Below are positions 25,202 through 34,011 of a DNA stretch of 35,881 nucleotides, piece by piece (positions within the stretch are counted from its first letter, which is position 1; every line of letters starts with the position of its first letter). Source of the DNA: an uncultured Algimonas sp. Lineage in GTDB: Bacteria; Pseudomonadota; Alphaproteobacteria; Caulobacterales; Maricaulaceae. The stretch is from positions 1-35,881 of the forward strand of contig CALDUL010000090.1 in assembly GCA_937923575.1 (NCBI GenBank), given 5' to 3'. The translations under genes were made by a program, and so were the position numbers. The notes under the pieces were generated by a model, which was not told the origin of the DNA, searched no databases, and worked only from the letters and a program-made list of their open reading frames with translations.

Positions 25202-25906
25202 CTAACCCGTCATGCGCTGTATGTCGAACCCGATTTCCGTCGTGCCGTAACGCCCATGGTCGTAATCATCGATGCGCGATTGGAAATAGCCCATCAGATA
25301 TTCATAGATCGAGGCGAAGAGCGGCTCCAGCGCGCCGTCCTCGAGCGGGATCGCGACGCGCATTTCGCGCTGCTTCTCGATCCGCACATAGACTGCCTCG
25401 CCCTCCTTGCGGCAGTGCATCTGCAAACGCATGAAATCCTTGTCCGGAGAGACTTTTACCGCAAGCCCGAAGCTGATCGGCTTGAGCGGGAGATAGCCTT
25501 TGCCCGCCACGGAATAGGCCGCCGACTGGTAATTCTTGGCCGAAAAGCGCCCCTCCGGCGGGACCAGATAGACGCAGTTCGGCGTCTCGGACAGCCAGGC
25601 GCAGAGCTCATCGCGCAGCGTCTCGGCGAGGTTTCGGATGATGGCGTAATTCTCGAACGACAACTCACCGTAATTCTGCGCGACATCAAACAACGCCTGC
25701 AGGCGCGGCGATTCGGATTGCGCATTCTCGTCGACGACCTCTCCCGCCTGGATTGGCAGCGCATCCGCGCCGGGTGTGCCGATGTCGGGCGTGGGGATGG
25801 CTGGCGTTTCCGGCGCGCCGGATAGGGCGCGGGCCTTGCCGACTTTGGGCGAGGATGTCTTGCTCTTGCGGGTCGCTTGAGTGTTCGGTTTGGCGTCGTC
25901 TGTCAT
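25202..25906 (-). CDS. Conserved hypothetical protein, unknown function
   Basis: A 234-residue soluble protein without a recognised domain. The first 70 residues are low-complexity (Pro, Thr, Ala, Asp) and probably disordered. The rest looks folded: LQALFDVAQNYGELSFENYAI, then PEGRFSAKNYQSAAYSV, FGLAVKVSPDKDFMRLQMHC and DYDHGRYGTTEIGFDIQRM. The pattern of strands and a long helix is faintly YbjN-like, but I would not assign that family. The start ATG 25906 is chosen over one at 25924 because it opens MTDDAKPN; neither has a good ribosome site. It lies 48 bases upstream of the antiporter gene on the same strand. Confidence 0.75.
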   Translation of the reverse strand: MTDDAKPNTQATRKSKTSSPKVGKARALSGAPETPAIPTPDIGTPGADALPIQAGEVVDENAQSESPRLQALFDVAQNYGELSFENYAIIRNLAETLRDELCAWLSETPNCVYLVPPEGRFSAKNYQSAAYSVAGKGYLPLKPISFGLAVKVSPDKDFMRLQMHCRKEGEAVYVRIEKQREMRVAIPLEDGALEPLFASIYEYLMGYFQSRIDDYDHGRYGTTEIGFDIQRMTG

Positions 25907-26067
25907 GGCGCGAAGCGGTGGCAATGCGCGTGCGGACTGTCAAGCATGGCGGCGGGGGGTGGCCATTTCCGACTCTTCGTATTTACCTCCCGGCAAGGGT
26001 GTTCTCTAACTTGGCATGAGGCTTGAACGGCTAGGCGCGATACACTCGCCAAACCGGACTGGACGCC

Positions 26068-26751
26068 ATGACCCGCATCGCCACACCAAAGACCGCTCGC
26101 CTTCTCGCCGTTTCCGTCGCTTCCGCCGCCATGCTCTCTGGCTGTGCGCAGATTGGCAGCGCAGCCGACGCCGTCTGGAGCGGCACCAAATCCGCAGCGA
26201 AGTTCGTTACCTCGCCCGTGCGCGGTCTGCTGCGCGGCGCACCAAAGCAAGATGTTCAATATGTCGAGACAAACCCCTATGCCGGCGCCAATGTGGTCAT
26301 CTATGACGACTCGACGCTGCCTGAAACGGTGAGCTACGGCCTCGCCAATCCGGGCACTTATCTGGACCCTGCGTCAGCCCCGTCGCCGGTCGGACGCATC
26401 ATCGACACACCACAGCGCTTCCGTCCGGCCTATTCCGACAGATATTACACACAGGGCACCACGCCGGAGCCCGTGCGCGCGGCGACCGCCCCGGCGGACA
26501 GCCTCGCTTTCGTGAAGCTCAATGGCGACAGCTCCATGGCCGATTGGCAAACCTGCGAAAACCTCAACCTCGGCTATTGGCTGATCGACGCCGCTGGCGG
26601 TCGTATCGATCCGAAGTTCGAAAGCTGCATGCGCAACAAGGGCTATGTCCTGGAATCCGAGCTCGCCCTCTACGGTCTGAACGGTGCACAACCCGTGCGC
26701 TCGCCCAGCACTCTGCCGCGCAATAGCTACACAGGCTACGCCTTTCCGTAG
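26068..26751 (+). CDS. Putative lipoprotein of unknown function
   Basis: A 227-residue exported protein. The N terminus (RIATPKTARLLAVSVASAA, then MLSGC) is a lipoprotein signal with Cys26 as the lipid site; Ala follows at +2, so outer-membrane sorting is expected. The mature part is rich in Tyr, Pro and Ser, with no catalytic motif I recognise; the segments ADWQTCENLNLGYWLID and FESCMRNKGYVL hold a Cys pair. The 3' end overlaps the convergent SDR gene by 16 bases. A GANTC site (25971-25975) lies upstream in the 160-base gap shared with the divergent hypothetical gene, perhaps linking expression to the cell cycle. Confidence 0.8.
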   Translation: MTRIATPKTARLLAVSVASAAMLSGCAQIGSAADAVWSGTKSAAKFVTSPVRGLLRGAPKQDVQYVETNPYAGANVVIYDDSTLPETVSYGLANPGTYLDPASAPSPVGRIIDTPQRFRPAYSDRYYTQGTTPEPVRAATAPADSLAFVKLNGDSSMADWQTCENLNLGYWLIDAAGGRIDPKFESCMRNKGYVLESELALYGLNGAQPVRSPSTLPRNSYTGYAFP

Positions 26752-27620
26752 ATCGCCCTGAGGCCTGATCGGTAGTCACCATATTCCGGCGTCCAGCCGA
26801 GGCGTTTTTGCGCGCGGCTGATGTCGATGCGCTTGGTCTCCACGTAGAAGCTCCGCGCCATCGCCGAAATGCTGGAGTCCCCTAAATCGACCCGCGGCGG
26901 CTTAGGCAGACCCGCGAGTTCGGCCGCGAAATCCAGCACGACGCCCGGATCCGCAGGGTTCCCATCAGCGATATTGTAGATGTCCTGCGGGCAGGGCGAA
27001 GCCATGGACGCAATCAATGCGCTGACAATGTCGTTCACGTGAATGCGGTTGACGATATGCCCCGGCACGCCCGTCACGACCCGCGCGGTGCCGTCGCGTA
27101 ACTTGTCAAAGGGCGCGCGTCCGGATCCGTAGATACCGGCCAGGCGAAATATATGCGTTGTCTCGAAGCGCTCCAGCCACGCCACCTCTGCATCCGCGCG
27201 CCTGATTCCGCGCGGCAGGCTCGGCGACGGCGCCTCGCCCTCAAAGGCCCAACCGCCCTGTCGGTCACCATAGATGCTTGTCGCGGAGAGATAGCCGATC
27301 CAGCGGGCGCGCGTCTGGACGCCGGACAGCGCGGTCAAGGTCGGCTCCGACCCATCACGGGAGGGCGGCACGGAGACCACCACCGCATCGGCGCTGGCGA
27401 AAGCGCGCTGCATGGCCTCGCTCCCAAACGGGATGCCGACGCCGCTGCGGCTGGTCCATGACACGCGCGCGCCAAGCCGCTCCAGAACGGGGCGGAGCGC
27501 TTTGGCCACAAAGCCATAGCCGATCAACAAAACGGACAGTCCGGCCAGCTGCTCAGGTGAACGCTGGATGAGCGAGCGCGAAGGTAACTGCAAAGTAACG
27601 CGCGGGCGCATTGTGCGCAT
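26736..27620 (-). CDS. Atypical short-chain dehydrogenase/epimerase-like protein (YeeZ-like)
   Basis: A 294-residue Rossmann-fold protein. After a 27-residue leader, SVLLIGYGFVAKALRPVLER is a modified nucleotide-binding loop. ADAVVVSVPPSRDG and WIGYLSATSIYGDRQGGW follow, and then FRLAGIYGSGRAPFDKLR; this resembles the atypical SDR5/YeeZ group, which lacks the classic YxxxK. Substrate is unknown. The C terminus RLGWTPEYGDYRSGLRAIYG is typical of epimerase-like SDRs. The start is ambiguous (ATG 27620 or 27611). It is divergent from the TPR gene with about 26 bases between starts and overlaps the lipoprotein gene at its 3' end. Confidence 0.8.
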   Translation of the reverse strand: MRTMRPRVTLQLPSRSLIQRSPEQLAGLSVLLIGYGFVAKALRPVLERLGARVSWTSRSGVGIPFGSEAMQRAFASADAVVVSVPPSRDGSEPTLTALSGVQTRARWIGYLSATSIYGDRQGGWAFEGEAPSPSLPRGIRRADAEVAWLERFETTHIFRLAGIYGSGRAPFDKLRDGTARVVTGVPGHIVNRIHVNDIVSALIASMASPCPQDIYNIADGNPADPGVVLDFAAELAGLPKPPRVDLGDSSISAMARSFYVETKRIDISRAQKRLGWTPEYGDYRSGLRAIYGKA

Positions 27621-27646
27621 GGCTGGCAGCCTCGTATAACGCGGCC

Positions 27647-28333
27647 GTGACCCGCTCTCCCCGATCCCTCGTTCTTGCCGCAGCTACGGCGTGCTTGCCA
27701 GCCTTATTCATGAGTGCGCCCGCCTTTGCCGAGGACATGACGGCCATGCTCGATGCGCGCCATGAAACCTGTCTGGAGCGGATCGCCATCGATCAGGAAC
27801 TCGCGCTCGAAGAAGCCATGATCTGGCGGGATCAGGGCGGAGGCCGCCGCGCGCGCCATTGCGAGGCGATGGCGCTATTCGCTGTGGGCTATCCCGGCGA
27901 AGCCGCCTCGCGTCTCGACCAGCTGGCCGAAAGTCCCGACGGCGGCTCCAAGGAGATGCGGACGAATTTCAGGCTCGAAGCCGCGAATTTCTGGATTGCG
28001 GCGGACGACGCCAGCCGCGCTTACGCATCTGCGACCAAGGGATTGGAGAACGACGAGCGTCATGCGGAGCTGCGCATTGCACGCGCCCGCGCCTATGTGC
28101 TGAGCGAACGCTATGATTATGCGGAGACTGATCTGTCGACCGTTATCGCCTACCACCCCAACAGTGCCGACGCCTATCGCTACCGCGCCGATGCGCGGCT
28201 GCGTCAGGGCAATCTGCAAGGTGCCAAGGACGATGTGGAGCTGAGCCTGCGCCACAACACGATGTCGGTCGAGACCTCGCTATTGCGCGGTGAGATCAAC
28301 GAGGCGATCCGGCTGCAGAACACCACGGAGTAG
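27647..28333 (+). CDS. Periplasmic TPR-repeat protein
   Basis: A 228-residue exported protein. GTG 27647 opens MTRSPRSLVLAAATACLP, a clean signal peptide with a likely cut after SAPAFA; the longer frame from 27611 adds a poor N-region. The rest is helical, and at least two TPR-like repeats appear near residues 125-200, with AYASATKGLENDERHAELRI, and DYAETDLSTVIAYHPNSADA followed by RYRADARLRQGNLQGAKDDV. TPR domains bind other proteins; the partner is unknown. It is divergent from the SDR gene and convergent with the peptidase gene (16 bases between the two ends). Confidence 0.82.
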   Translation: MTRSPRSLVLAAATACLPALFMSAPAFAEDMTAMLDARHETCLERIAIDQELALEEAMIWRDQGGGRRARHCEAMALFAVGYPGEAASRLDQLAESPDGGSKEMRTNFRLEAANFWIAADDASRAYASATKGLENDERHAELRIARARAYVLSERYDYAETDLSTVIAYHPNSADAYRYRADARLRQGNLQGAKDDVELSLRHNTMSVETSLLRGEINEAIRLQNTTE

Positions 28334-28349
28334 CGCGGCGCGGCCTGAC

Positions 28350-30836
28350 TCAGTTCTCCACCTCGACCTCAGGCACATCCAGCGTGTCGAGGAAGAACTC
28401 CAGTATCTGACGATCACGATGCACCCGCGATGATGTCGCGCGGAAACCGTGTTTTTCACCCGGATAGGTCATCAAGCGCAGATTGTGAGCCCCGCGCTTC
28501 TGCATTTCGTCGACGAGCTTCACGGTGTGGCGGAAGACGACATTGTCGTCGGCCATGCCGTGAATGACGAGGACCGGCTCCGTCAGCCCGTCGAGATGGG
28601 CGAAGACGCTGCCGTTTTCATAGGCGCCTTCGGTGTAGTTGACGTTGTCCGTGCGCGGATCGCCCAGATAGCGCTCGGTATAGGCGGTGTCGTATAGCGC
28701 CCAGTCGGTGACAGGTGCGCCGGAGACACCCGAGGCATAGAGGTCCGTCTGGCCCAGCATCATCAGCGTCATGTAGCCGCCATAGCTCCAGCCATAGACG
28801 CCCATGCGGTCGGGATCGATGAAGGGCTGGTTCTTGAGCCATGTCGCACCGACGCGCTGGTCCACCACTTCGGCGCGGCCCATCGCCCGGTAGAGCACGT
28901 CCTCGAACGCCTTGCCGCGATTGGTCGAGCCGCGACCGTCGAGCAGAAAGACGACGAAGCCGTGATGAGCCAGCATCTGGGACAGCTGCTTGCGCTCCCA
29001 GCGGTTCATCACGCGCTGCACGCCAGGGCCGCCGTAGACGATGGTGACGGAGGCGCGTTGCTCGCCAGGTTGCAGGTCGAGCGGCTTGAATAGCTCATAG
29101 TGGAGTTCGCTGCCGTCCTCGGCCTCGAGCGTGCCGAATTCCGGCTCGATGTGCGTGTCGAGATAGGGCGCGTAGGGGTGATCGTCGCCTAGCGCGTTCT
29201 CGTTCAGCCAGGTCAGGCGCGTGCCGTCTGCGTCATAGGCCGCGACCTGGCGCGGCTGATTGATGGAGGAGTAGCTGCCAAGATAGCGCGAGCAATCGGA
29301 GTTGAAGGTGGCGGAGTGCTGGCCCGCGCCTTTGCTGATCTGCACAAAACTCTGGCGATAATCGATTTGGCCGGGATTGCTTTCCGGATCGTCGATGGCT
29401 TCATGCGCCAGAACACTCTGGTCCCTGAGACTAAATATGTGAGTTTCCGTTGGGACATCTCGCCATCCCGACACGAACAATGTGTCCACGACTGGAACCT
29501 TGGAGCCCGCGCCAAGCTGGCCTTCTGGAAAGACCTCACCCGTGTCCACGGCCGCTTTCTCGCAAAGCACGCGGTTCACATGCAGGCCTTCAGGCGTCAG
29601 CCGCTTCGCACCGTCTGCGGTGATCTCGTAATAGGCGCGGTGGCCGTCGCGCTCGCTGATCATCTTGAAGCCGTCCGCGGTCGCCTTGAGCGAGGAGCGG
29701 ATGTTGAGCCAAGTCGGGCTGGTTTCCTCGTAGAAAAGCTCGCTTGTCCCGGTGCGCGGATCGGCCTTGTAGATGCGGTGCGTCTTGTGATCGCGGGACA
29801 GTATACCGGCATAGACCGCATCGCCGTCCGGGCTCCATGTGACGCGGGTGAGGTAGATGTCCGGGTCGCTGCCCAGCTCGATCCAGCGCGTGGAGCCGCC
29901 GCGCGTGCTTACCACGCCTAGCCGCACGGTCGCATTATCGGTCCCCGCGAAGGGATAGCGCTGATCCGTCGTCGTGATCCCGTCGGCGCCGACATCCGCG
30001 CGCGTTTCTATCGCGATCGGGCTCTCGTCGATTTGCGTGTATGCGACTCGGGTGGCGTCCGGGGATAGCCAGTAGCCGGTCGAGCGTCCGAGCTCTTCCT
30101 GCACGACGAAACTGGCGGTGGCGTTGCGGATGGTGTCCGTCGCGCCGTCGGTCAGCTGGCGCTCCAGTCCGGTCGCGAGATCGGTGACGAAGAGCTCGTT
30201 ATCGCGCACATAAGCGACCAGCGAGCCGTCGCGGCTGACCTTGGGATCGGTCTCGAATCCCTTCGACGCCGTGACCTGGCGCGGTTCACCCTTGGCCAGA
30301 TCATAGAGATAGACATCGCCGCCCAGCGGGAACATCATCAGGTCGTCGCCGACCCAGGAATAAGAGACGATCCCACGGCCATATTGACGTGCGCGCTCGC
30401 GGCGGTTCTGCTCTTCGGCGGACAGTTCTTCGGGTGCGCCGAGCAGATCTGTGGAGCTGACGAGAACGCGGCCTTCGCCCGTCTCGATATCATAGGCCCA
30501 AAGGTCCTGCTGCAGCGCATCATCGTCGCGTCCCTGCAGCACCGTCACGAATTCGCCCGACGGCGCGATGCGCGCGCGCGACAGGCTTGGCCCGGAAATC
30601 GACGGTTCGGCGTGCAGGCGCTCAGGCGTGAGATAGCCCGGTCCCGGATCGGCCGTGAGGTAGCTCTGCGGGACGACGGCCTGTTCGCGCGGGGTCAATG
30701 CCTCCGACGCCGCGCGTTGCAGATCGGCCGTTCCGGTTGCGTCGGGAGCCACGGGCGCAGGCGCGTCAGGCGCATCGCTGGAACAGGCGCACAAAAGCGC
30801 GGACAGCAGGACGGTGCAGAGGAGACGAGCGCGCAT
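28350..30836 (-). CDS. S9 family (dipeptidyl-peptidase IV-like) lipoprotein
   Basis: An 828-residue exported serine peptidase that removes N-terminal dipeptides, usually with Pro or Ala in second place. The N terminus (LLCTVLLSALLCACSSD) is a lipoprotein signal. A beta-propeller domain follows; the DPP-IV substrate-binding Glu pair appears in VVQEELGRSTGYWLSPD. The alpha/beta-hydrolase domain has Ser684 in GWSYGGYM, Asp763 in HGMADDNVVF and His796 in GEKHGF. Length fits bacterial DPP-IV. The lipid anchor implies an outer-membrane or periplasmic place, where it would use peptides as nutrients. It is divergent from trkH with about 107 bases between. Confidence 0.95.
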   Translation of the reverse strand: MRARLLCTVLLSALLCACSSDAPDAPAPVAPDATGTADLQRAASEALTPREQAVVPQSYLTADPGPGYLTPERLHAEPSISGPSLSRARIAPSGEFVTVLQGRDDDALQQDLWAYDIETGEGRVLVSSTDLLGAPEELSAEEQNRRERARQYGRGIVSYSWVGDDLMMFPLGGDVYLYDLAKGEPRQVTASKGFETDPKVSRDGSLVAYVRDNELFVTDLATGLERQLTDGATDTIRNATASFVVQEELGRSTGYWLSPDATRVAYTQIDESPIAIETRADVGADGITTTDQRYPFAGTDNATVRLGVVSTRGGSTRWIELGSDPDIYLTRVTWSPDGDAVYAGILSRDHKTHRIYKADPRTGTSELFYEETSPTWLNIRSSLKATADGFKMISERDGHRAYYEITADGAKRLTPEGLHVNRVLCEKAAVDTGEVFPEGQLGAGSKVPVVDTLFVSGWRDVPTETHIFSLRDQSVLAHEAIDDPESNPGQIDYRQSFVQISKGAGQHSATFNSDCSRYLGSYSSINQPRQVAAYDADGTRLTWLNENALGDDHPYAPYLDTHIEPEFGTLEAEDGSELHYELFKPLDLQPGEQRASVTIVYGGPGVQRVMNRWERKQLSQMLAHHGFVVFLLDGRGSTNRGKAFEDVLYRAMGRAEVVDQRVGATWLKNQPFIDPDRMGVYGWSYGGYMTLMMLGQTDLYASGVSGAPVTDWALYDTAYTERYLGDPRTDNVNYTEGAYENGSVFAHLDGLTEPVLVIHGMADDNVVFRHTVKLVDEMQKRGAHNLRLMTYPGEKHGFRATSSRVHRDRQILEFFLDTLDVPEVEVEN

Positions 30837-30943
30837 GGGCTGGCTTTCGAGGGGTTCTTCGTTGCGATGGGCTTACGCCCCGTTGGGGATAGGCGCAACA
30901 TCGCCGCTTGCCAGTCTGCGAAACGGCGCGCACAAGCCTCGCC

Positions 30944-32407
30944 ATGCCGGACCTGCGCCCCGTATTCTTCGTGATCGGCTTGATGAGCGCGGCGCTCGGC
31001 CTGCTCATGTTCGTGCCAGCCTATGTTGATTGGCTGTATGGGGATCGGTCCTGGCAGGCCTTTGCGATCTCCGGTCTGATTACGACGCTGGTCGGCGGGA
31101 GCCTGGCGACAACGACTTATCAGCCCGTGCCGGATCTGCGCGCGCGCGGGGCCTTTGTCCTGACGGTGTTTTCCTGGATCGTGCTGGCGCTTCTCTCCTG
31201 CCTGCCTTTCATGTTCGATCCGATCCAGCTGTCATTTACCGACGCGATGTTCGAGGCGACCAGCGGCATCACCACGACGGGTGCGACGATCATGACGGGT
31301 CTAGACGACATGCCAAAGGGTATACTGCTCTGGCGTGCGATCCTGCAATGGATCGGCGGCATCGGCATAATCGTGACGGCCATGGCCGTGCTGCCCATGC
31401 TGGGCGTTGGCGGGATGGCGCTGTTCCGGTTGGAAAGCTCGGACGTCGGCGAGAAAATCCTGCCCAAGGCGCAGTCCATCGCGCTGACGATTGCGCTGAT
31501 CTATCTCATGCTGACGCTCGCCTGTGCGGCCGCATACATGACCACGGGGATGAGCGGGTTCGACGCGGTCTGCCACGCCATGACGACCATTGCCACGGGC
31601 GGCTATTCGACGTCGGACGCGTCCATGGGCGGCTTCATGGATGACGGCGCGGATGTGGTTTGCATGGTCTTCATGCTCGCGGGCGCACTGCCGTTCGGCG
31701 TCTATATGTTGATGGTCCGCCGGGCGCAGTTCGATGCGGCTTTCCGCGATCCGCAGGTGCGGGCATTCCTGTTGACGATTGCGCTGCTGAGCATGCTCGT
31801 CTTCGTCATCCTGACCGTCTCCGGCGCGCAGGACAGCGAGCTGGGCTATGTCCATTCGCTGCGACTGTCCGCGTTTAACACCATCAGCATCGTGACGGGC
31901 ACGGGCTACGCCACGGCTGACTACATGCGCTGGGGCCCGGCCGCCGTCGGCGCGTTCTTCTTCTTCATGTTCATTGGGGGCTGCGCGGGCAGCACGGCCT
32001 GTTCGATCAAGATATTCCGCTACCAAGTCGCGCTGGAAGCCATGCGGGCCTATCTCTTCAAGATGCCCCGCCCCCACGCCGTCACGCCGATGCGCTATGC
32101 GGGCAAGCCGCTATCCGACGCGATCGTCTACTCGGTCCTGTCCTATTTCTTCGTGTTTTTCGTTGCGGTCGCGGTAACAGCCGGGCTGCTTGGCGCGATT
32201 GGGCTGGACCCCGTCACGGCGTGGTCCGGTGCAGGCAGCGCTGTCGCAAATGTCGGGCCCGGCCTCGGCGACATAATCGGCCCGAGCGGGACGTACCAGG
32301 GCCTGCCCGGGCAGGCGAAGTGGGTGCTGCTGACCGCTATGATCGTCGGTCGGTTGGAGATCGTGACGGCGCTGGTGGTGCTCACGCCGGCCTTTTGGCG
32401 CGCCTAG
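30944..32407 (+). CDS. trkH: TrkH/KtrB-family potassium uptake protein
   Basis: A 487-residue inner-membrane K+ transporter subunit. Four pore-loop-like segments are visible: ATSGITTTGATI, MTTIATGGYST, SIVTGTGYATAD and SAVANVGPGLG, each with the filter Gly. Between them are eight or more helices. MPDLRPVFFVIGL at ATG 30944 is chosen over the 12-residue longer reading. The usual partner TrkA (cytoplasmic NAD-binding subunit) is not encoded in this window. The gene converges on hslO with 11 bases between stops, leaving no room for a normal terminator. Confidence 0.93.
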   Translation: MPDLRPVFFVIGLMSAALGLLMFVPAYVDWLYGDRSWQAFAISGLITTLVGGSLATTTYQPVPDLRARGAFVLTVFSWIVLALLSCLPFMFDPIQLSFTDAMFEATSGITTTGATIMTGLDDMPKGILLWRAILQWIGGIGIIVTAMAVLPMLGVGGMALFRLESSDVGEKILPKAQSIALTIALIYLMLTLACAAAYMTTGMSGFDAVCHAMTTIATGGYSTSDASMGGFMDDGADVVCMVFMLAGALPFGVYMLMVRRAQFDAAFRDPQVRAFLLTIALLSMLVFVILTVSGAQDSELGYVHSLRLSAFNTISIVTGTGYATADYMRWGPAAVGAFFFFMFIGGCAGSTACSIKIFRYQVALEAMRAYLFKMPRPHAVTPMRYAGKPLSDAIVYSVLSYFFVFFVAVAVTAGLLGAIGLDPVTAWSGAGSAVANVGPGLGDIIGPSGTYQGLPGQAKWVLLTAMIVGRLEIVTALVVLTPAFWRA

Positions 32408-32418
32408 CGCGGCTCTCG

Positions 32419-33333
32419 TTAGGCGCTGACCGCCTCTACCTCGAACACATATTCAACGTCGCAGAACTCGCAGGTCGCGCGCACCTTGCCGTCCTCATCC
32501 GCCATGTCGTCCAGCGCTGATCGCTCGAAGCTCCTGAGCGTATTTTCCAGCCTCTGGCGAGAGCAGCGACAGTCGGCCGAGACGTCCTTTGTCTCCAGCA
32601 CGCGCACGCCGAGATCGTTGAAGAGGCGGAAGAGCAAGCGCTCGCTCGGTAGATCGGGATCGATCAACTCAGCGTCCGTCAGCGTGCTCATCAGCGTTGT
32701 CGCGACGTGGTAGGCGTCTTCCGTGCCGCCGCGCGCGTCGTCTTCGGCGACGCGCTGGATCATCATGCCACCGCCGGTCCAGACGGGGCCGTCATCGCCG
32801 ACGTCCTGGCCGACCGCGAGACGGATCATCGTCGGGATTTGATCGGATTGCTCGAAGAAATGCTCCGCGCAATCGGACAGTGCCGTACCCTCGATAGCGG
32901 CCAGGCCCTGGTACAGATCCATGTCCGGGCCTTGGTCGATGGTCATGGAAAACGTGCCCCCGCCCAGCAGCACATCCGCGCCGGGATTGCGATTGTCGAG
33001 CTCGATGGACTTCAGCGCATCGGCGTCAAACCGCGCATAGCCGCGAATGTCGCCCGCCGTTGTGCAGTCGGCCATCAGCAGAGAGATCGCGCCGGTGTTC
33101 GTGCCGTGGCACTGCACCACGAGTCGGCCGTCAAACTTCAGCGAGCGCGAAACCAGCGCGCCGATCAGCATCGCTTCGCCAAGCAGCCGTGCGACGGTTT
33201 CGGGGTAGCGATCGGCCAGCGCCGTCTGCAGCGCCGTCGGCAGCTTCACCGCGCGCCCGCGCACCGGCGCGAGCGCATCGTCGGAGCCGCCGACCGTGAA
33301 GACCGTGAGGGGATTTCGGGGTGTGTCGGACAT
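32419..33333 (-). CDS. hslO: Redox-regulated chaperone Hsp33
   Basis: A 304-residue cytoplasmic holdase that becomes active when its zinc site is oxidised. The N-terminal domain contains LTVFTVGGSDDALAPVRG and the typical core FDGRLVVQCHGTNTGAISLL. The C-terminal zinc site is DCRC (Cys255, Cys257) with CEFC (Cys288, Cys291), the CxC...CxxC pattern that defines the family. Length is close to normal, slightly longer at the linker. ATG 33333 is clear. It converges on trkH. The DNA just beyond its start is the beginning of a low-GC accessory patch. Confidence 0.97.
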   Translation of the reverse strand: MSDTPRNPLTVFTVGGSDDALAPVRGRAVKLPTALQTALADRYPETVARLLGEAMLIGALVSRSLKFDGRLVVQCHGTNTGAISLLMADCTTAGDIRGYARFDADALKSIELDNRNPGADVLLGGGTFSMTIDQGPDMDLYQGLAAIEGTALSDCAEHFFEQSDQIPTMIRLAVGQDVGDDGPVWTGGGMMIQRVAEDDARGGTEDAYHVATTLMSTLTDAELIDPDLPSERLLFRLFNDLGVRVLETKDVSADCRCSRQRLENTLRSFERSALDDMADEDGKVRATCEFCDVEYVFEVEAVSA

Positions 33334-33405
33334 GGCCGGGATGTGGGGTGCGGGGCGCGTGGGTCAAGTAGTCTAAGTCAGCGCCGGACTGCCTGCCTAC
33401 CAACT

Positions 33406-34005
33406 CTATGAGTCGCTACAAATGATAGCTGATTCGAGCAGTTGTTTGGCCCAAGCGCCTAACTCCTCGTCATCGCTGCCGTAGTAAACAAAAGATGAGC
33501 CGTAGTTTTGTAGTTTCGCCACAGCGCTTAAATCTTCTGGCGATGGGACAAATCCTTCCGGAAAGCTGACTGCAACTCTGTTGGACATCTTCATCTTGAT
33601 GATTGTGCCTTCGGTTCTGAACTTTCCAACCCTCGCGCGGTTTTTCTTTCCAGAGAATGCGAAGCCAATCGGTACATCCAAAAGATCGCGTTCAAGCGTG
33701 GGGCAGGTATTAGCGTCCACGACAGTTCGGCCCTTGAATTGAAACCAAACCTCTGGCGAGTCGCAGCCGTGATGATTCCCAAAATGGGTTGCACATCGGA
33801 CTGCCGCTCTGAATATTGAACTGATCTGCGGAGTATTCATCTCAGATAAAGAGATTTCAAGCCAGGGGTTCTCGTGATCAAAGAGATTTGAAGGAGCCTT
33901 GCTCCCACTGTTAGGTTTCGCAAAAGCCGCTTCAGATTGGGCCGCTAACCATACAGCATAGACTACCGACCCTAAAATATGCACGAGTTTAAGCTGCAAG
34001 GTCAA
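33406..34005 (-). CDS. Small exported protein, candidate partner of the upstream JAMM/DUF4329-like gene
   Basis: A 199-residue protein I do not recognise. The N terminus (LKLVHILGSVVYAVWLAA, then QSEAAFA-K) is a signal peptide with a probable cut after AAFA. The mature part has Cys residues in VRCATHFGNHHGCDSPEVW, then VVDANTCPTLERDLLDVPIG, and near the end AIICSDS, so disulphides are possible. The start is TTG 34005, 6 bases beyond the stop of the JAMM-like gene; GTG 33984 is an alternative. GC is visibly below that of the flanking genes. Position, size and export are those of a periplasmic immunity or accessory protein, but that role is inference only. Confidence 0.65.
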   Translation of the reverse strand: MTLQLKLVHILGSVVYAVWLAAQSEAAFAKPNSGSKAPSNLFDHENPWLEISLSEMNTPQISSIFRAAVRCATHFGNHHGCDSPEVWFQFKGRTVVDANTCPTLERDLLDVPIGFAFSGKKNRARVGKFRTEGTIIKMKMSNRVAVSFPEGFVPSPEDLSAVAKLQNYGSSFVYYGSDDEELGAWAKQLLESAIICSDS

Positions 34006-34011
34006 AGGCCT

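Noticed and set aside
27584-27600. TTAC-N7-TTAC on the minus strand, resembling a CtrA box
   Set aside because: Both half-sites deviate from TTAA and it lies inside the SDR coding region, so chance is likelier.
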